DNA of 64,000 bases. Origin: an uncultured Pelagibacteraceae bacterium (GTDB lineage Bacteria > Pseudomonadota > Alphaproteobacteria > Pelagibacterales > Pelagibacteraceae). This document shows, one piece after another, positions 24,545-33,527 of this stretch. Where the stretch lies: assembly GCA_902594395.1 (NCBI GenBank), contig CACJLZ010000002.1, positions 1 to 64,000 of the forward strand, given 5' to 3'. The notes beneath the pieces were generated by a model. The model ran no database searches, was not told the origin of the DNA, and worked only from the letters and a program-made list of their open reading frames with translations. Every line of letters begins with the position of its first letter. Within the stretch, counting starts at the first letter, position 1. The position numbers and the translations under genes were made by a program.

Positions 24545-24618
24545 GCTCCTGTAGTTAAATGGTATAACAAGTCCTTGGTAAGGACTAGTTCCCTGGTCAG
24601 TACAGGGTGGGAGCACCA
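24545..24618 (+). tRNA. tRNA-Thr (GGT)
   Basis: A 74-base cloverleaf: acceptor GCTCCTG/TGGGAGC (last two pairs wobble), D arm GTTA-AATGGTA-TAAC, anticodon stem AGTCC/GGACT with loop TTGGTAA (GGT, Thr), T stem CCCTG/CAGGG, discriminator A and encoded CCA. The T loop is GTCAGTA, so T54 and A58 are both G, while T55, C56 and a purine at 57 are kept. The variable loop is only 4 bases. The stop codon of the convergent membrane-protein gene follows at once. Confidence 0.88.
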
Positions 24619-25341
24619 CTAATTTTTATAAAATGATTTTCTAAGGAAAATTGTAATCAAAACTAAAAAAATAAATGCAAGAATAGGTATATATATTTCA
24701 GAAGAAATCAGAATATCACTAAATTTAGGAACGTCGGCATTTTCTTCAATAATTTTTTCTAATCCATTCCCAATAGAAACAGCTAAAAAAATTTGAGGAA
24801 TAATCCCTATCAATGTTGCAAAGAAAAAATTATATATTTTCACATTAAAAAGTGTTGGTAAGAGACAGCTTAATTGCCATGGTACCCCTCCTATAAATCT
24901 GTAGATTAATAGATAAATAAATTCTGAGCTTTTAATTCTAATTTCAAGTGTTTTAAACCTATTTAAAAACTTCTCTCTAACAATATCTTTTAAAAAATAA
25001 TTACCAAAAATATATAAAAAAGTTGCTCCAATACTTAACCCCAAAACCACAATAATAGTTCCAATCCATTTGCCTAGAATAAAACCACCAAGGAGTGCAA
25101 TTGGAGATCCAAATCCTAAAAAAGGAAATACCCACAAGATAGTTAAAAATAAAAAAATTAAAGATACTAAAAATAAGTTAGAACTTTTTAATTCAAGAAA
25201 ATATAATCTATTCTTTTTTATAAAATCATAAGATGTTATTTCTTGGAGACTAAATTTTGAAAAAAACAATAATAAAAATATTAAAACCAAACTTACATAG
25301 GATATTCCAATAATTAATTTAATTTTTTTTGTTTTTTCCAT
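24619..25341 (-). CDS. VTT-domain membrane protein (TVP38/TMEM64, DedA-like)
   Basis: The 240-residue protein has an N-terminal membrane helix (LIIGISYVSLVLIFLLLFF), several more hydrophobic spans, and the VTT core with a GFGSPIALLGGFILG re-entrant region and YRFIGGVPWQLSCLLP. Members of this group are linked to membrane homeostasis, and DedA relatives to undecaprenyl phosphate or other lipid flipping; the substrate here is unknown. It converges on tRNA-Thr with no gap and diverges from rpmH. Confidence 0.8.
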   Translation of the reverse strand: MEKTKKIKLIIGISYVSLVLIFLLLFFSKFSLQEITSYDFIKKNRLYFLELKSSNLFLVSLIFLFLTILWVFPFLGFGSPIALLGGFILGKWIGTIIVVLGLSIGATFLYIFGNYFLKDIVREKFLNRFKTLEIRIKSSEFIYLLIYRFIGGVPWQLSCLLPTLFNVKIYNFFFATLIGIIPQIFLAVSIGNGLEKIIEENADVPKFSDILISSEIYIPILAFIFLVLITIFLRKSFYKN

Positions 25342-25371
25342 ATTAACTATCGTATTTATAAAATCTTATAT

Positions 25372-25400
25372 TTGCTATTTATATATTTAATTACTATAAA
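25372..25400 (+). promoter_or_regulatory. Sigma70-like promoter of rpmH-rnpA-yidD-yidC
   Basis: TTGCTA (25372-25377) and TATAAA (25395-25400) are 17 bases apart, giving a leader of about 27 bases before rpmH. Confidence 0.55.
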
Positions 25401-25433
25401 GATCGAAAATTTTAATAAATAAAAATCACTTTT

Positions 25434-25574
25434 ATGAAAAGAACTTATCAACCTTCCAAAATCAAAAGAGCAAGAAAACACGGTTTTAGATCAAAAATGA
25501 AAACTAAGGGTGGCAAGAAACTTTTAGCTAGACGAAGAGCAAGAGGCAGAAAATCGTTAACTGTGTCTGGTTAA
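25434..25574 (+). CDS. rpmH: 50S ribosomal protein L34
   Basis: This 46-residue protein begins [18 protein letters not shown] and continues with the arginine-rich block [14 protein letters not shown], the full L34 pattern. It is a small basic subunit protein packed against 23S rRNA. It is followed 3 bases later by rnpA, the near-universal bacterial order. A good promoter lies 34 bases upstream. Confidence 0.97.
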   Translation: MKRTYQPSKIKRARKHGFRSKMKTKGGKKLLARRRARGRKSLTVSG

Positions 25575-25577
25575 TCA

Positions 25578-25922
25578 ATGAAAAGCAAAATACTTGCTCT
25601 TTCAAAAAACGAAGAATTTAAAAAGTTACTTCAACAAAAAAAAGTATCAAATAAATACGTCACAATTTTTTTTGGCTATCTAAATAATAAAAACAAAAAC
25701 AAATTTAATATTTCATTTGTAACAAAGAAAAAAATTGGAAATGCTGTTAAAAGAAATAAAATAAAAAGGCGACTAAGAAACATAATGAATGATGCATTTA
25801 AAAAAATATCAATAAATTTGCGTTATTCATATCTTGTTATTGCTAAGCCAACTATGCTAAATAATGAATTTAAAATAATAAAAAAAACCTTGTTTCAAGA
25901 ATTTATTAAAATAAACAAATGA
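25578..25922 (+). CDS. rnpA: Ribonuclease P protein component
   Basis: The 114-residue protein has the RNR motif of RnpA in [18 protein letters not shown] and a preceding FVTKKKIG strand. It assists the RNase P RNA in cutting the 5' leader from tRNA precursors. Identity outside the motif is low, normal for this family in AT-rich genomes. It overlaps yidD by 4 bases. Confidence 0.92.
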   Translation: MKSKILALSKNEEFKKLLQQKKVSNKYVTIFFGYLNNKNKNKFNISFVTKKKIGNAVKRNKIKRRLRNIMNDAFKKISINLRYSYLVIAKPTMLNNEFKIIKKTLFQEFIKINK

Positions 25923-26158
25923 ATATTTTTACACAGTTATTGATCAAATTTATTAAAACCTACAAATATATAATTAGTCCTTTGATTGGTCCCTCATGCA
26001 GATACTTGCCAACTTGTTCTGAATACAGTATTGAGGCTCTAAAAACTTACGGTTTTATAAAAGGTCTTTCGCTAAGTTTTAAAAGAATTGTTTCATGCCA
26101 TCCATGGGGAAATAGCGGATTTGATCCAGTTAAAAAAGAAATAAAAACAAAAAAATAA
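25919..26158 (+). CDS. yidD: Membrane protein insertion efficiency factor YidD
   Basis: The 79-residue protein shows the complete YidD pattern: [23 protein letters not shown] with its cysteines, followed by [11 protein letters not shown]. An amphipathic N-terminal helix probably places it at the inner membrane near YidC. It overlaps rnpA by 4 bases and shares one base with the yidC start, consistent with a single transcript. Confidence 0.94.
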   Translation: MNIFTQLLIKFIKTYKYIISPLIGPSCRYLPTCSEYSIEALKTYGFIKGLSLSFKRIVSCHPWGNSGFDPVKKEIKTKK

Positions 26159-27837
26159 TGGATTCAAAAAATACAATAGCAGCTATAGCATTATCCTCGG
26201 CAGTAATTGTTTTATATTCATTATTTTTTGTTCCTGAAAAATCAACAACAAATCAAAACCTAGTTGAGAAAGAAAAAATTGAGCAAAATACTGATACACC
26301 AAGCTTAGAACAAAAAGATACTTTCATTGAAATTTCGAGAAAAGACGCATTAACTGAAAGTGAGAGAGTTGAATTTGAAAATTCAAATGTAATTGGTTCG
26401 ATATCTTTAAAAGGTGCAGCAATAGATGATCTAACTTTCAAAAATTATAATATTGAACTTGATGGTGACGAAAAAATAACTCTGTTAGGGCCAAGAAATA
26501 TTAAAGAGGGTTATCTGATTGAAAGTGGATTTGTAACCTCAGATAAAAATATAGATATTCCTACATCAGAGACTATCTGGTCTATAAAGGGAAATAAAAA
26601 ATTAACTGAGAATTCTTCAGTAAAATTATCTTGGACAAATGATCAAGGAATTACTTTTGAAAAAGAAATTTCTTTAGATGACAAATATTTATTTTCAATC
26701 AAGCAAAAAGTAATAAACAAAACAAATAGTAAATATGACTTTTATTCTTACGGTCAGATTATAAGGAATGAGATCCCAGACATAATAGACTTTTTAATTC
26801 TTCATGAAGGGTTGATTGCGACTTTAGATGATGAGTTAATTGAGGAAGATTATGACGATATTCAAGAAAAAAAATTTACAAAAACTGCTCAAAAAGGTTG
26901 GTTAGGTATAAGTGACAAATATTGGATTACATCATTAATACCTCCACAAAATAAAGAATTTAAAACAACCTTTGATTATAAAGATAAATTTAGGGCTAAT
27001 TTTATCGCAACTGAACCTCTTGAATTAGGTCCAAATAATTCTATTGAAGAAAATTTACAAATTATAGTTGCTGCTAAAAGGGTGGATGTTATTGATGGTT
27101 ATGCAAAAAATTTAGCTATCGATAAATTTGACTTAGTTATTGATTGGGGTTTCTTATATTTCATAACTAAACCTTTGTTTTTTGGAATTGATTATTTTTT
27201 CAAACTGCTTGGTAATTATGGATTAGCGATTATAGCTATAACAATCTGTATTCGTTTAGTTTTCTTTCCTTTAGCAAATTTTTCTTTTAGAAGCATGGCA
27301 AAAATGAAAGCGCTTACTCCTGAAATGGTAAGATTAAAAGAGCTTCATAAGAATGATAAAATGAAATTACAACAAGAAATGATGGCTTTATATAAAAAAG
27401 AAAAAGTCAACCCAATGTCTGGCTGTCTTCCAATTCTTATTCAAATACCAGTTTTTTTTGCTTTGTATAAAGTTTTGTTCGTGACAATAGAAATGAGACA
27501 TATGCCTTTTTATGGATGGATTCATGACTTAAGTGAACGTGATCCTACAAGTATATTCAATCTATTTGGGTTGCTACCTTACGATGTGCCATCATTTTTA
27601 ATGATTGGTGCTTGGCCAGTAGCAATGGGAGTTTCAATGTGGGTACAACAGAAATTAAATCCTGCTCCAACAGACCCAATGCAGGCAAAAATATTTATGT
27701 TTTTTCCACTTTTTTTAACTGTAATACTAGCGCCCTTCCCTAGTGGTTTGGTAATTTATTGGACTGTGAATAATATACTAACTATGGCTCAACAAGTGTT
27801 CATTATGAAAAGAACAACTGTTAAGACTGTCACTTAA
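26158..27837 (+). CDS. yidC: Membrane protein insertase YidC
   Basis: The 559-residue protein has an N-terminal membrane anchor, a large periplasmic domain (about residues 60-340) with VIGSISLKGAAIDDL-type strands, and the five-helix insertase core beginning near residue 355. The core contains the cytoplasmic loop rich in Lys and Glu (KMKALTPEMVRLKELHKND) and NPMSGCLPILIQIPVFFALY. It inserts and folds inner-membrane proteins alone or with SecYEG. In most relatives engB follows; here argB comes next after 28 bases. Confidence 0.96.
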   Translation: MDSKNTIAAIALSSAVIVLYSLFFVPEKSTTNQNLVEKEKIEQNTDTPSLEQKDTFIEISRKDALTESERVEFENSNVIGSISLKGAAIDDLTFKNYNIELDGDEKITLLGPRNIKEGYLIESGFVTSDKNIDIPTSETIWSIKGNKKLTENSSVKLSWTNDQGITFEKEISLDDKYLFSIKQKVINKTNSKYDFYSYGQIIRNEIPDIIDFLILHEGLIATLDDELIEEDYDDIQEKKFTKTAQKGWLGISDKYWITSLIPPQNKEFKTTFDYKDKFRANFIATEPLELGPNNSIEENLQIIVAAKRVDVIDGYAKNLAIDKFDLVIDWGFLYFITKPLFFGIDYFFKLLGNYGLAIIAITICIRLVFFPLANFSFRSMAKMKALTPEMVRLKELHKNDKMKLQQEMMALYKKEKVNPMSGCLPILIQIPVFFALYKVLFVTIEMRHMPFYGWIHDLSERDPTSIFNLFGLLPYDVPSFLMIGAWPVAMGVSMWVQQKLNPAPTDPMQAKIFMFFPLFLTVILAPFPSGLVIYWTVNNILTMAQQVFIMKRTTVKTVT

Positions 27838-27865
27838 ATAATTGATTATCTAAGACAATAAATAA

Positions 27866-28714
27866 ATGGATTTAGAAAAAATACTTCCCAAAGATGGACC
27901 GCCAATAGATGAGGTTTCAAAATACATAGAAAAATATAAAAATGATCTCATTGTAATAAAATACGGTGGAAATGTTTTTATAGACAGAAAAATCTTTGAT
28001 AATTTTATAACAGATATAAACATACTAAATAAATTAGGGATCTCTTTTACAGTTGTTCATGGAGGAGGTCCTAGAATTAAAAGAGAACTAGACAAATCAA
28101 ATATTCAATCAAAATTTATCAGAGGTTTGAGGGTAACTGATGAAAAAATTATAAACATCGTTGAGTCAGTTTTAATTGATTTTAATAATGATATTGTTGT
28201 CTCTTTGAAAAAGTTTGGAACTGATGCTGTCTCAATCCATACAAAAAAAAATAATATCATCAAAGTAACTCCAGAGGCTAAAGAGCTTGGATTTGTAGGG
28301 ATACCCAATAAAATTGATAACAATTTAATTGAGAAAATTCTTAATAAAAAACAGGTTCCAATAATTTCACCATTAGGTCTAGGAAATGACAATCATCCAT
28401 ATAATATCAATGGAGATACAGCTGCAGGTGCAATTGCGAAGTCATTAAGATCTAGAAGATTGCTATTAATGACTAACGTTGAAGGAGTTTTAGATAAAGA
28501 CAAAAAACTAATTGATGAAATCTCTTCCTCTGAAATTTTAAAAATGATTGAGGAAAATATAATTACCGAGGGTATGATACCTAAAATAAATACTTGTTTG
28601 GATGCTGTAAATAATGGAGTAACAGCAGTTGGTATAATTGATGGAAGAAAACAACACTCTATATTGTTTGAAATTTTTTCTGACAAGGGCTCTGGGACTT
28701 TGATTAGAAAATGA
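27866..28714 (+). CDS. argB: Acetylglutamate kinase
   Basis: This second step of arginine synthesis phosphorylates N-acetylglutamate. Amino-acid-kinase motifs are IKYGGNVF (the first lysine), VVHGGGPRIKREL, GLRVTDEKI and NGDTAAGAIAKSLRS, with MTNVEGVLDKD for the nucleotide side. The length of 282 residues is normal. It overlaps the HAD phosphatase gene by 4 bases, as commonly seen in Alphaproteobacteria. Confidence 0.95.
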   Translation: MDLEKILPKDGPPIDEVSKYIEKYKNDLIVIKYGGNVFIDRKIFDNFITDINILNKLGISFTVVHGGGPRIKRELDKSNIQSKFIRGLRVTDEKIINIVESVLIDFNNDIVVSLKKFGTDAVSIHTKKNNIIKVTPEAKELGFVGIPNKIDNNLIEKILNKKQVPIISPLGLGNDNHPYNINGDTAAGAIAKSLRSRRLLLMTNVEGVLDKDKKLIDEISSSEILKMIEENIITEGMIPKINTCLDAVNNGVTAVGIIDGRKQHSILFEIFSDKGSGTLIRK

Positions 28715-29403
28715 AAAATTTTAAAGAAATGAAATATCTTCTGTTGGATCTAGATGGAGTTTGTTATGGTAAACACAATAACTACTCTTTAGAGAAAGTT
28801 TTTGGCCAAGTATCACAAAGAATGACTATGTTCATATCTGAGAGACTAAAAATAGATATGGCAGAAGCAAAAAAATTACAAACTGATTATTATTATAAAT
28901 ACAATACTAGTTTAAATGGTTTAATGATACATCATGATATACCCCCGGAAGAATTCCTAAAATTTGTTCACACAATAGATCTTTCATTTATGAAAGAGGA
29001 CAAGATTATGAGAAGTGAACTTGAAAAATTAGATATGGAAAAATTTATTTTTACAAATGGGAGCGCCGAACATGCTAAAAATATTTTAACCCATCTAGGA
29101 GTATATGATCTCTTTGGAAGAGATAAAATTTTTGATATTAAAGATGCTGGGTATGTGCCAAAACCTGAGGCTAAAACTTTTGATTTAATGGTTAAAAAAT
29201 TTGGATTAAATCCAAAAGAAACAATTTATATAGAAGATATCGCAAAAAACCTTAGTATTGGTTATGAAAGGGGATGTGCAACTGTTTGGTTAATTAATGA
29301 TGAGCATTTTGGTAAGATGGATTCTAATAAAGATTATATATCTCATAAAATTGAAAATCTGTCTTTATTTCTTAAGGAAATAAGGTTATTAAAAAGTCAA
29401 TAA
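28711..29403 (+). CDS. HAD-family pyrimidine 5'-nucleotidase-like phosphatase
   Basis: HAD motif I is LLDLDGVCY (Asp13 and Asp15), motif II is FIFTNGS, the lysine is in YVPKPEAK and motif IV reads IYIEDIAKN. The 230-residue protein belongs to the group with an alpha-helical cap resembling yeast SDT1/PHM8, which removes phosphate from pyrimidine nucleotides. Its place between argB and dapD is conserved in Alphaproteobacteria. The true substrate is not known from sequence. Confidence 0.82.
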   Translation: MKNFKEMKYLLLDLDGVCYGKHNNYSLEKVFGQVSQRMTMFISERLKIDMAEAKKLQTDYYYKYNTSLNGLMIHHDIPPEEFLKFVHTIDLSFMKEDKIMRSELEKLDMEKFIFTNGSAEHAKNILTHLGVYDLFGRDKIFDIKDAGYVPKPEAKTFDLMVKKFGLNPKETIYIEDIAKNLSIGYERGCATVWLINDEHFGKMDSNKDYISHKIENLSLFLKEIRLLKSQ

Positions 29404-29406
29404 ATC

Positions 29407-30210
29407 ATGTCTATAGAAAAAATTATAAATGATGCTTGGGAAAACAAAGATCAAGTAAATCCAAAATCGGATCAGTCCTTAAAGGATGCAATCAATCAAG
29501 TAATAAGTGACTTGGATAGTGGCAAATCAAGAGTTGCTGAAAAAATAAATGGAGAATGGGTAACTCATCAACACCTAAAGAAAGCAATTATGCTAAGTTT
29601 TAGAATCTATCCAATGGAAAATTTAAATGGACCTTATTCCAGTTGGTATGACAAAGCTCATTTATTAAAAGGTAAAACTGCAGGTTGGACCAAAGAACAA
29701 CATGAAGCTGCTGGCTTTCGCATGACACCCAATAGTCCAGTACGGCCTGGATCTTTTATTGGAAAGAATGCCGTTCTAATGCCATGTTATGTAAACATTG
29801 GTGCTTTTATTGGAGCTGGGACTATGATGGATACGTTTAGTCGTGCTGGTAGCTGTTGCCAGATTGGAGAAAATTGTCATATATCAGCTGGATCAGGAAT
29901 TGGAGGTGTATTGGAACCCGCTCAAGCACTACCAACTATCATTGAAGATAATGTTTTCGTTGGAGCTATGTCTGAGGTTGTTGAGGGAGTTATTGTTGAA
30001 GAAGGAAGTGTTCTTTCAATGGGATGCTACATTGGACAAAGTACCAAAATTGTAAACAGATCAAATGGTGAGATTACAAAAGGTCGTATACCACCTTATT
30101 CAGTTGTAGTACCAGGCACGCACAAAGATCTTTATGCTGTTCATATAATAAAAACAGTCGATTCAAAAACTAGGTCAAAGACATCAATTAACGATCTTTT
30201 AAGAGATTAA
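29407..30210 (+). CDS. dapD: Tetrahydrodipicolinate N-succinyltransferase
   Basis: This lysine-pathway enzyme of 267 residues has a helical N-terminal part and a left-handed beta-helix of hexapeptide repeats (about residues 105-220), for example VNIGAFIGAGTMMDTFSRAG and EDNVFVGAMSEVVEGVIVEEG. It succinylates tetrahydrodipicolinate toward meso-diaminopimelate and lysine. It lies 2 bases before dapE, which acts two steps later on the same succinylated route. Confidence 0.95.
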   Translation: MSIEKIINDAWENKDQVNPKSDQSLKDAINQVISDLDSGKSRVAEKINGEWVTHQHLKKAIMLSFRIYPMENLNGPYSSWYDKAHLLKGKTAGWTKEQHEAAGFRMTPNSPVRPGSFIGKNAVLMPCYVNIGAFIGAGTMMDTFSRAGSCCQIGENCHISAGSGIGGVLEPAQALPTIIEDNVFVGAMSEVVEGVIVEEGSVLSMGCYIGQSTKIVNRSNGEITKGRIPPYSVVVPGTHKDLYAVHIIKTVDSKTRSKTSINDLLRD

Positions 30211-30212
30211 AT

Positions 30213-31370
30213 ATGCAAAAGATTAATGAATTACAATTAGCTAAAGAGCTAATTAGATTTCCAACTGTTACTCCAGTAGACGCTGGTGTGATGAAATTTT
30301 TAGAAAAAAAATTGAAAAAACTTGGTTTCAAAACAAAATTACTTGAATTTAAAGAGAAAGATTTCAAACCAGTTAAAAATTTATATGCAAGGTTGGGAAG
30401 AAAAGGACCTAATTTTTGTTATGCAGGTCACCTAGATGTTGTTCCCCCGGGTAATATAAAAGATTGGACGATAAATCCATTTAAACCATCTGTAAAAAAT
30501 AATCATTTAATTGGAAGAGGTGCAAATGATATGAAAAGTTCTGTTGCAGCTTTTGTTTCTGCTGTAAGCAATTTTTTATCAAAAAATGAAAAATTTAATG
30601 GATCAATTAGTCTATTAATTACTGGAGATGAAGAGGGTGATGCAATAAATGGTACCAAAAAAGTCGTAGAATATTTAAAAAAAAGAAAAGAGAAAATAAA
30701 TTTTTGTCTTGTTGGTGAACCAACTAATCCAAATAAATTAGGTGAGATGATTAAAATTGGGCGTAGGGGAAGTTTGACTGGTAAATTAATTATATTTGGT
30801 TCACAGGGTCATGTTGCATATCCTGCTAGGGCAAATAATCCTTCAACTATAATTGTTAATATTTTAAAAGAACTGAAAGACATTAAGTTTGACAAAGGAA
30901 CTAAAGATTTTCAACCTACAAACTTGGAAGTTACTAAGATTAATATAAATAATACTGCAGATAATGTTATTCCAGCAATAGCTGAAACAACATTTAATAT
31001 AAGATTCAACAACAAACATACTTCTAATTCTTTAAAAAAAAGACTTAATAAGATTTTTAGAAAAATAACCAAAAAACATAAATCAAAATTTAAAATTGAG
31101 TATAGAGTTTCTGGTGAAGCTTTTTTAACAAAACCGAATAAAACGACATTTATGATACAAAATGTCATTAAAAAGATAACTAAGTTAAAGCCAAAATTAT
31201 CTACAACAGGTGGAACTTCAGATTTACGATTTATAAGAACTATATGTCCTGGTCTTGAATTTGGATTAGTTGGAAAAACTATGCATAAAGTTGATGAGGC
31301 AGTATCTTTAAAAGATTTAAAAAATCTAACTAAAATTTATGAAAGTATTTTAAAAAATTATTTCAAATGA
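30213..31370 (+). CDS. dapE: Succinyl-diaminopimelate desuccinylase
   Basis: This M20-family metal hydrolase of 385 residues removes succinate in lysine and cell-wall precursor synthesis. Metal ligands and catalytic residues are visible in YAGHLDVVPPG (His, Asp), GANDMKSS (Asp), and ITGDEEGDA (the Glu pair), with TTGGTSDLRFI near the C-terminus and KTMHKVDE as the last ligand region. It overlaps the next gene by 4 bases. Confidence 0.94.
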   Translation: MQKINELQLAKELIRFPTVTPVDAGVMKFLEKKLKKLGFKTKLLEFKEKDFKPVKNLYARLGRKGPNFCYAGHLDVVPPGNIKDWTINPFKPSVKNNHLIGRGANDMKSSVAAFVSAVSNFLSKNEKFNGSISLLITGDEEGDAINGTKKVVEYLKKRKEKINFCLVGEPTNPNKLGEMIKIGRRGSLTGKLIIFGSQGHVAYPARANNPSTIIVNILKELKDIKFDKGTKDFQPTNLEVTKININNTADNVIPAIAETTFNIRFNNKHTSNSLKKRLNKIFRKITKKHKSKFKIEYRVSGEAFLTKPNKTTFMIQNVIKKITKLKPKLSTTGGTSDLRFIRTICPGLEFGLVGKTMHKVDEAVSLKDLKNLTKIYESILKNYFK

Positions 31371-32290
31371 ATACAGCGATAATAAATTCTGACTCTTATG
31401 AAAAACATGACACTGGTAACGGTCATCCTGAACAACCTAAAAGAGTAATTGCCATAAAAGAAAAATTAAGAAAAAGAAGTGATCTGATATGGGAAAAACC
31501 AGGTTGTGTGCCCGATGATATATTGGCAATGACACATTCAAAAGAATATATTCGTAACTTAAACAGTTCTTTTCCACAACAAGGTCTAAAGTTTTTAGAT
31601 GGAGATACTGTCATTTCACCAGACAGTAAAAAGGCAGTATTCGATGCTGCTGGCTCAACAATTAGGGCGATAGATGGAGTAGAAAATAAAGAATTTAAGA
31701 ACGCATTTTGTCTAGCGAGGCCTCCTGGACACCATGCAGAAAAGGATAAAGCAATGGGATTTTGTTGTATATCAAATGCTGGAGTAGCCACTAATTATTT
31801 AATTAAAAATTATAAATATAAGAGGGTTGCATGCGTAGATTTTGATGTGCACTGGGGAAATGGAAATTATGATGTTATGCGTAATAACAAAAATTCATTG
31901 TATATATCAACACACCAATATCCTTTTTATCCCGGCGGAGGTACGGACAAAGATAAAGGTGACTTTAATAATTCTTTAAATATACCTTTACCAGCAGGCA
32001 CAAACTCAGAGGAATATTTTAATGCATTCGATAGAGTTTTAGATAGATTAGTTAATTATAAACCTGATTTTCTAATATTTTCAGCAGGTTTTGATGCACA
32101 TAAAGATGATCCTTTAGCTCAATTTAAATTAAAATCAAAAGATTTTTACGAAATTACTAGAAGAACTTTAGCTGCTACCAACGAGTTTACTAAAGGAAAA
32201 GTTATTTCTATTCTTGAAGGTGGTTATGACTTAAATGCGTTATCTGAAAGTGCTAATGAACATGTTAACGCACTTGTTGAATTCAATTGA
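31367..32290 (+). CDS. Histone deacetylase-like amidohydrolase
   Basis: The 307-residue protein is a class II-type HDAC/AcuC/polyamine-deacetylase family member. Zinc and charge-relay residues are visible: ARPPGHHAE (paired His), GFCCISNAGVA, VDFDVHWGNG (Asp-x-His zinc ligands), SAGFDAHKDDPLA and LEGGYDL. In bacteria such enzymes act on polyamines, small amides or acetylated proteins rather than histones. The start overlaps dapE by 4 bases, and a SET-domain gene follows. Confidence 0.88.
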   Translation: MNTAIINSDSYEKHDTGNGHPEQPKRVIAIKEKLRKRSDLIWEKPGCVPDDILAMTHSKEYIRNLNSSFPQQGLKFLDGDTVISPDSKKAVFDAAGSTIRAIDGVENKEFKNAFCLARPPGHHAEKDKAMGFCCISNAGVATNYLIKNYKYKRVACVDFDVHWGNGNYDVMRNNKNSLYISTHQYPFYPGGGTDKDKGDFNNSLNIPLPAGTNSEEYFNAFDRVLDRLVNYKPDFLIFSAGFDAHKDDPLAQFKLKSKDFYEITRRTLAATNEFTKGKVISILEGGYDLNALSESANEHVNALVEFN

Positions 32291-32320
32291 TTTAAACTTA
32301 CTAAATAATAAATCTCTCAC

Positions 32321-32797
32321 ATGAAACTTTATAGAATTAAAAGATCTAAAATTGATAAAAGAGGTCGAGGTCTTTATGCTACACGTGATATTAAAGAAGG
32401 AACAAAAATAATAAATTACGTTGGCAAAATTATTACAAATAAAGAGGTAGATGAGTCAACTAAGTTTGATAATAAAAAACCTATTTACTTATTCACATTA
32501 AATAAAAGATATTCCCTCGATGGAGATTTTTCATGGAATATCGCAGGTCTAGTAAACCATAGTTGCAATAACAACTGTGATTATAATGGTAAGGGACTTA
32601 AAGTATGGATTACTGCAATTCGTGATATTAAAAAAGGTGAGGAGTTTACTTGTGATTATGGATTTGGTTATGATGAGGACTATAAACAATTTCCTTGCAA
32701 ATGTGGTTCAAAAAATTGCTGTGGTTATATTGTAAGAGCAGAGTCTAGATGGAGAATAAATAAAAAGTTTGCAATGAGTAAAAAAATTAATAAATAA
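32321..32797 (+). CDS. SET-domain protein lysine methyltransferase-like
   Basis: The 158-residue protein is a minimal SET domain: GRGLYATRDIKEGTKIINY at the start, the pseudoknot segment GLVNHSCNNNCDYNG, GEEFTCDYGF with the catalytic Tyr, and a post-SET zinc cluster PCKCGSKNCCGYI. Such proteins use S-adenosylmethionine to methylate lysine; free-standing bacterial ones have few known targets. It follows the HDAC-like gene by 30 bases on the same strand. Its end overlaps the convergent truA end by 11 bases. Confidence 0.87.
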   Translation: MKLYRIKRSKIDKRGRGLYATRDIKEGTKIINYVGKIITNKEVDESTKFDNKKPIYLFTLNKRYSLDGDFSWNIAGLVNHSCNNNCDYNGKGLKVWITAIRDIKKGEEFTCDYGFGYDEDYKQFPCKCGSKNCCGYIVRAESRWRINKKFAMSKKINK

Positions 32798-33527
32798 CTC
32801 TAGCTAAATAAAGACCTTCAGGTGGTGCAGGCGGTGCACACAAAATTCTTTTTTTGGAGTTCATAACAAAATTAAATTTTTTTAAAGTCCATTTTTTCTC
32901 ACCGACATATTTTAAACAACCAACCATTGATCGAACTTGTTGTTGTAGAAAAGATTGAGATTGAAATTCTATTTCTATTTTATCATTTCTTGATTTTATC
33001 TTAACAGATCTCATAGTTTTAATTGGACTTTTGGCTCTACAACTAGAAGCTCTAAAGGTAGAAAAATCCTTTGTACCAACTAATTTTTTTGCAGCTTTTT
33101 TCATTACTATTAAGTCGAGTTTATTAATAACGTGCCATCCTCTATTTTTATCTATTACAGGTCTACTTAAACGATTAATTATTATATACTTATATATTCT
33201 CATTCTTGCAGAAAATCTTGCATGAAAATCTTTACCCTTTTTATTAATTTTAATGATTGAAATCTTTTCCTTATTCAAAAAATGATTTAGAGATTTTAAA
33301 AATTTACTCAAATCTTCGATTTTTTTTTTACACTCAAAATGGGCAGATTGTTCAAGTGCATGTACTCCTTTATCCAATCTTCCTGCACCAAACAAAATAA
33401 TTTTTTCCTTTAATAATTTAGAAACTCTCTCTTGAATAAGACCCTGTATGGTTTTGCCTTTTGTTTGAATTTGCCAACCTCTAAAATTGGTACCTACATA
33501 TTCTATTAATATCTGATATCTAAACAT
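32787..33527 (-). CDS. truA: tRNA pseudouridine synthase A
   Basis: It makes pseudouridine at positions 38-40 of tRNA anticodon stems. The active-site aspartate is in GAGRLDKGVHALEQ; other marks are the start RYQILIEYVGTNFRGWQIQ and FQSQSFLQQQVRSMVG. The start is set at ATG 33525-33527, giving 246 residues; the open frame extends further upstream but that part is unlike the family. This start overlaps the fmt stop by 8 bases, the likely coupled order def-fmt-truA. Confidence 0.93.
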   Translation of the reverse strand: MFRYQILIEYVGTNFRGWQIQTKGKTIQGLIQERVSKLLKEKIILFGAGRLDKGVHALEQSAHFECKKKIEDLSKFLKSLNHFLNKEKISIIKINKKGKDFHARFSARMRIYKYIIINRLSRPVIDKNRGWHVINKLDLIVMKKAAKKLVGTKDFSTFRASSCRAKSPIKTMRSVKIKSRNDKIEIEFQSQSFLQQQVRSMVGCLKYVGEKKWTLKKFNFVMNSKKRILCAPPAPPEGLYLARVIY

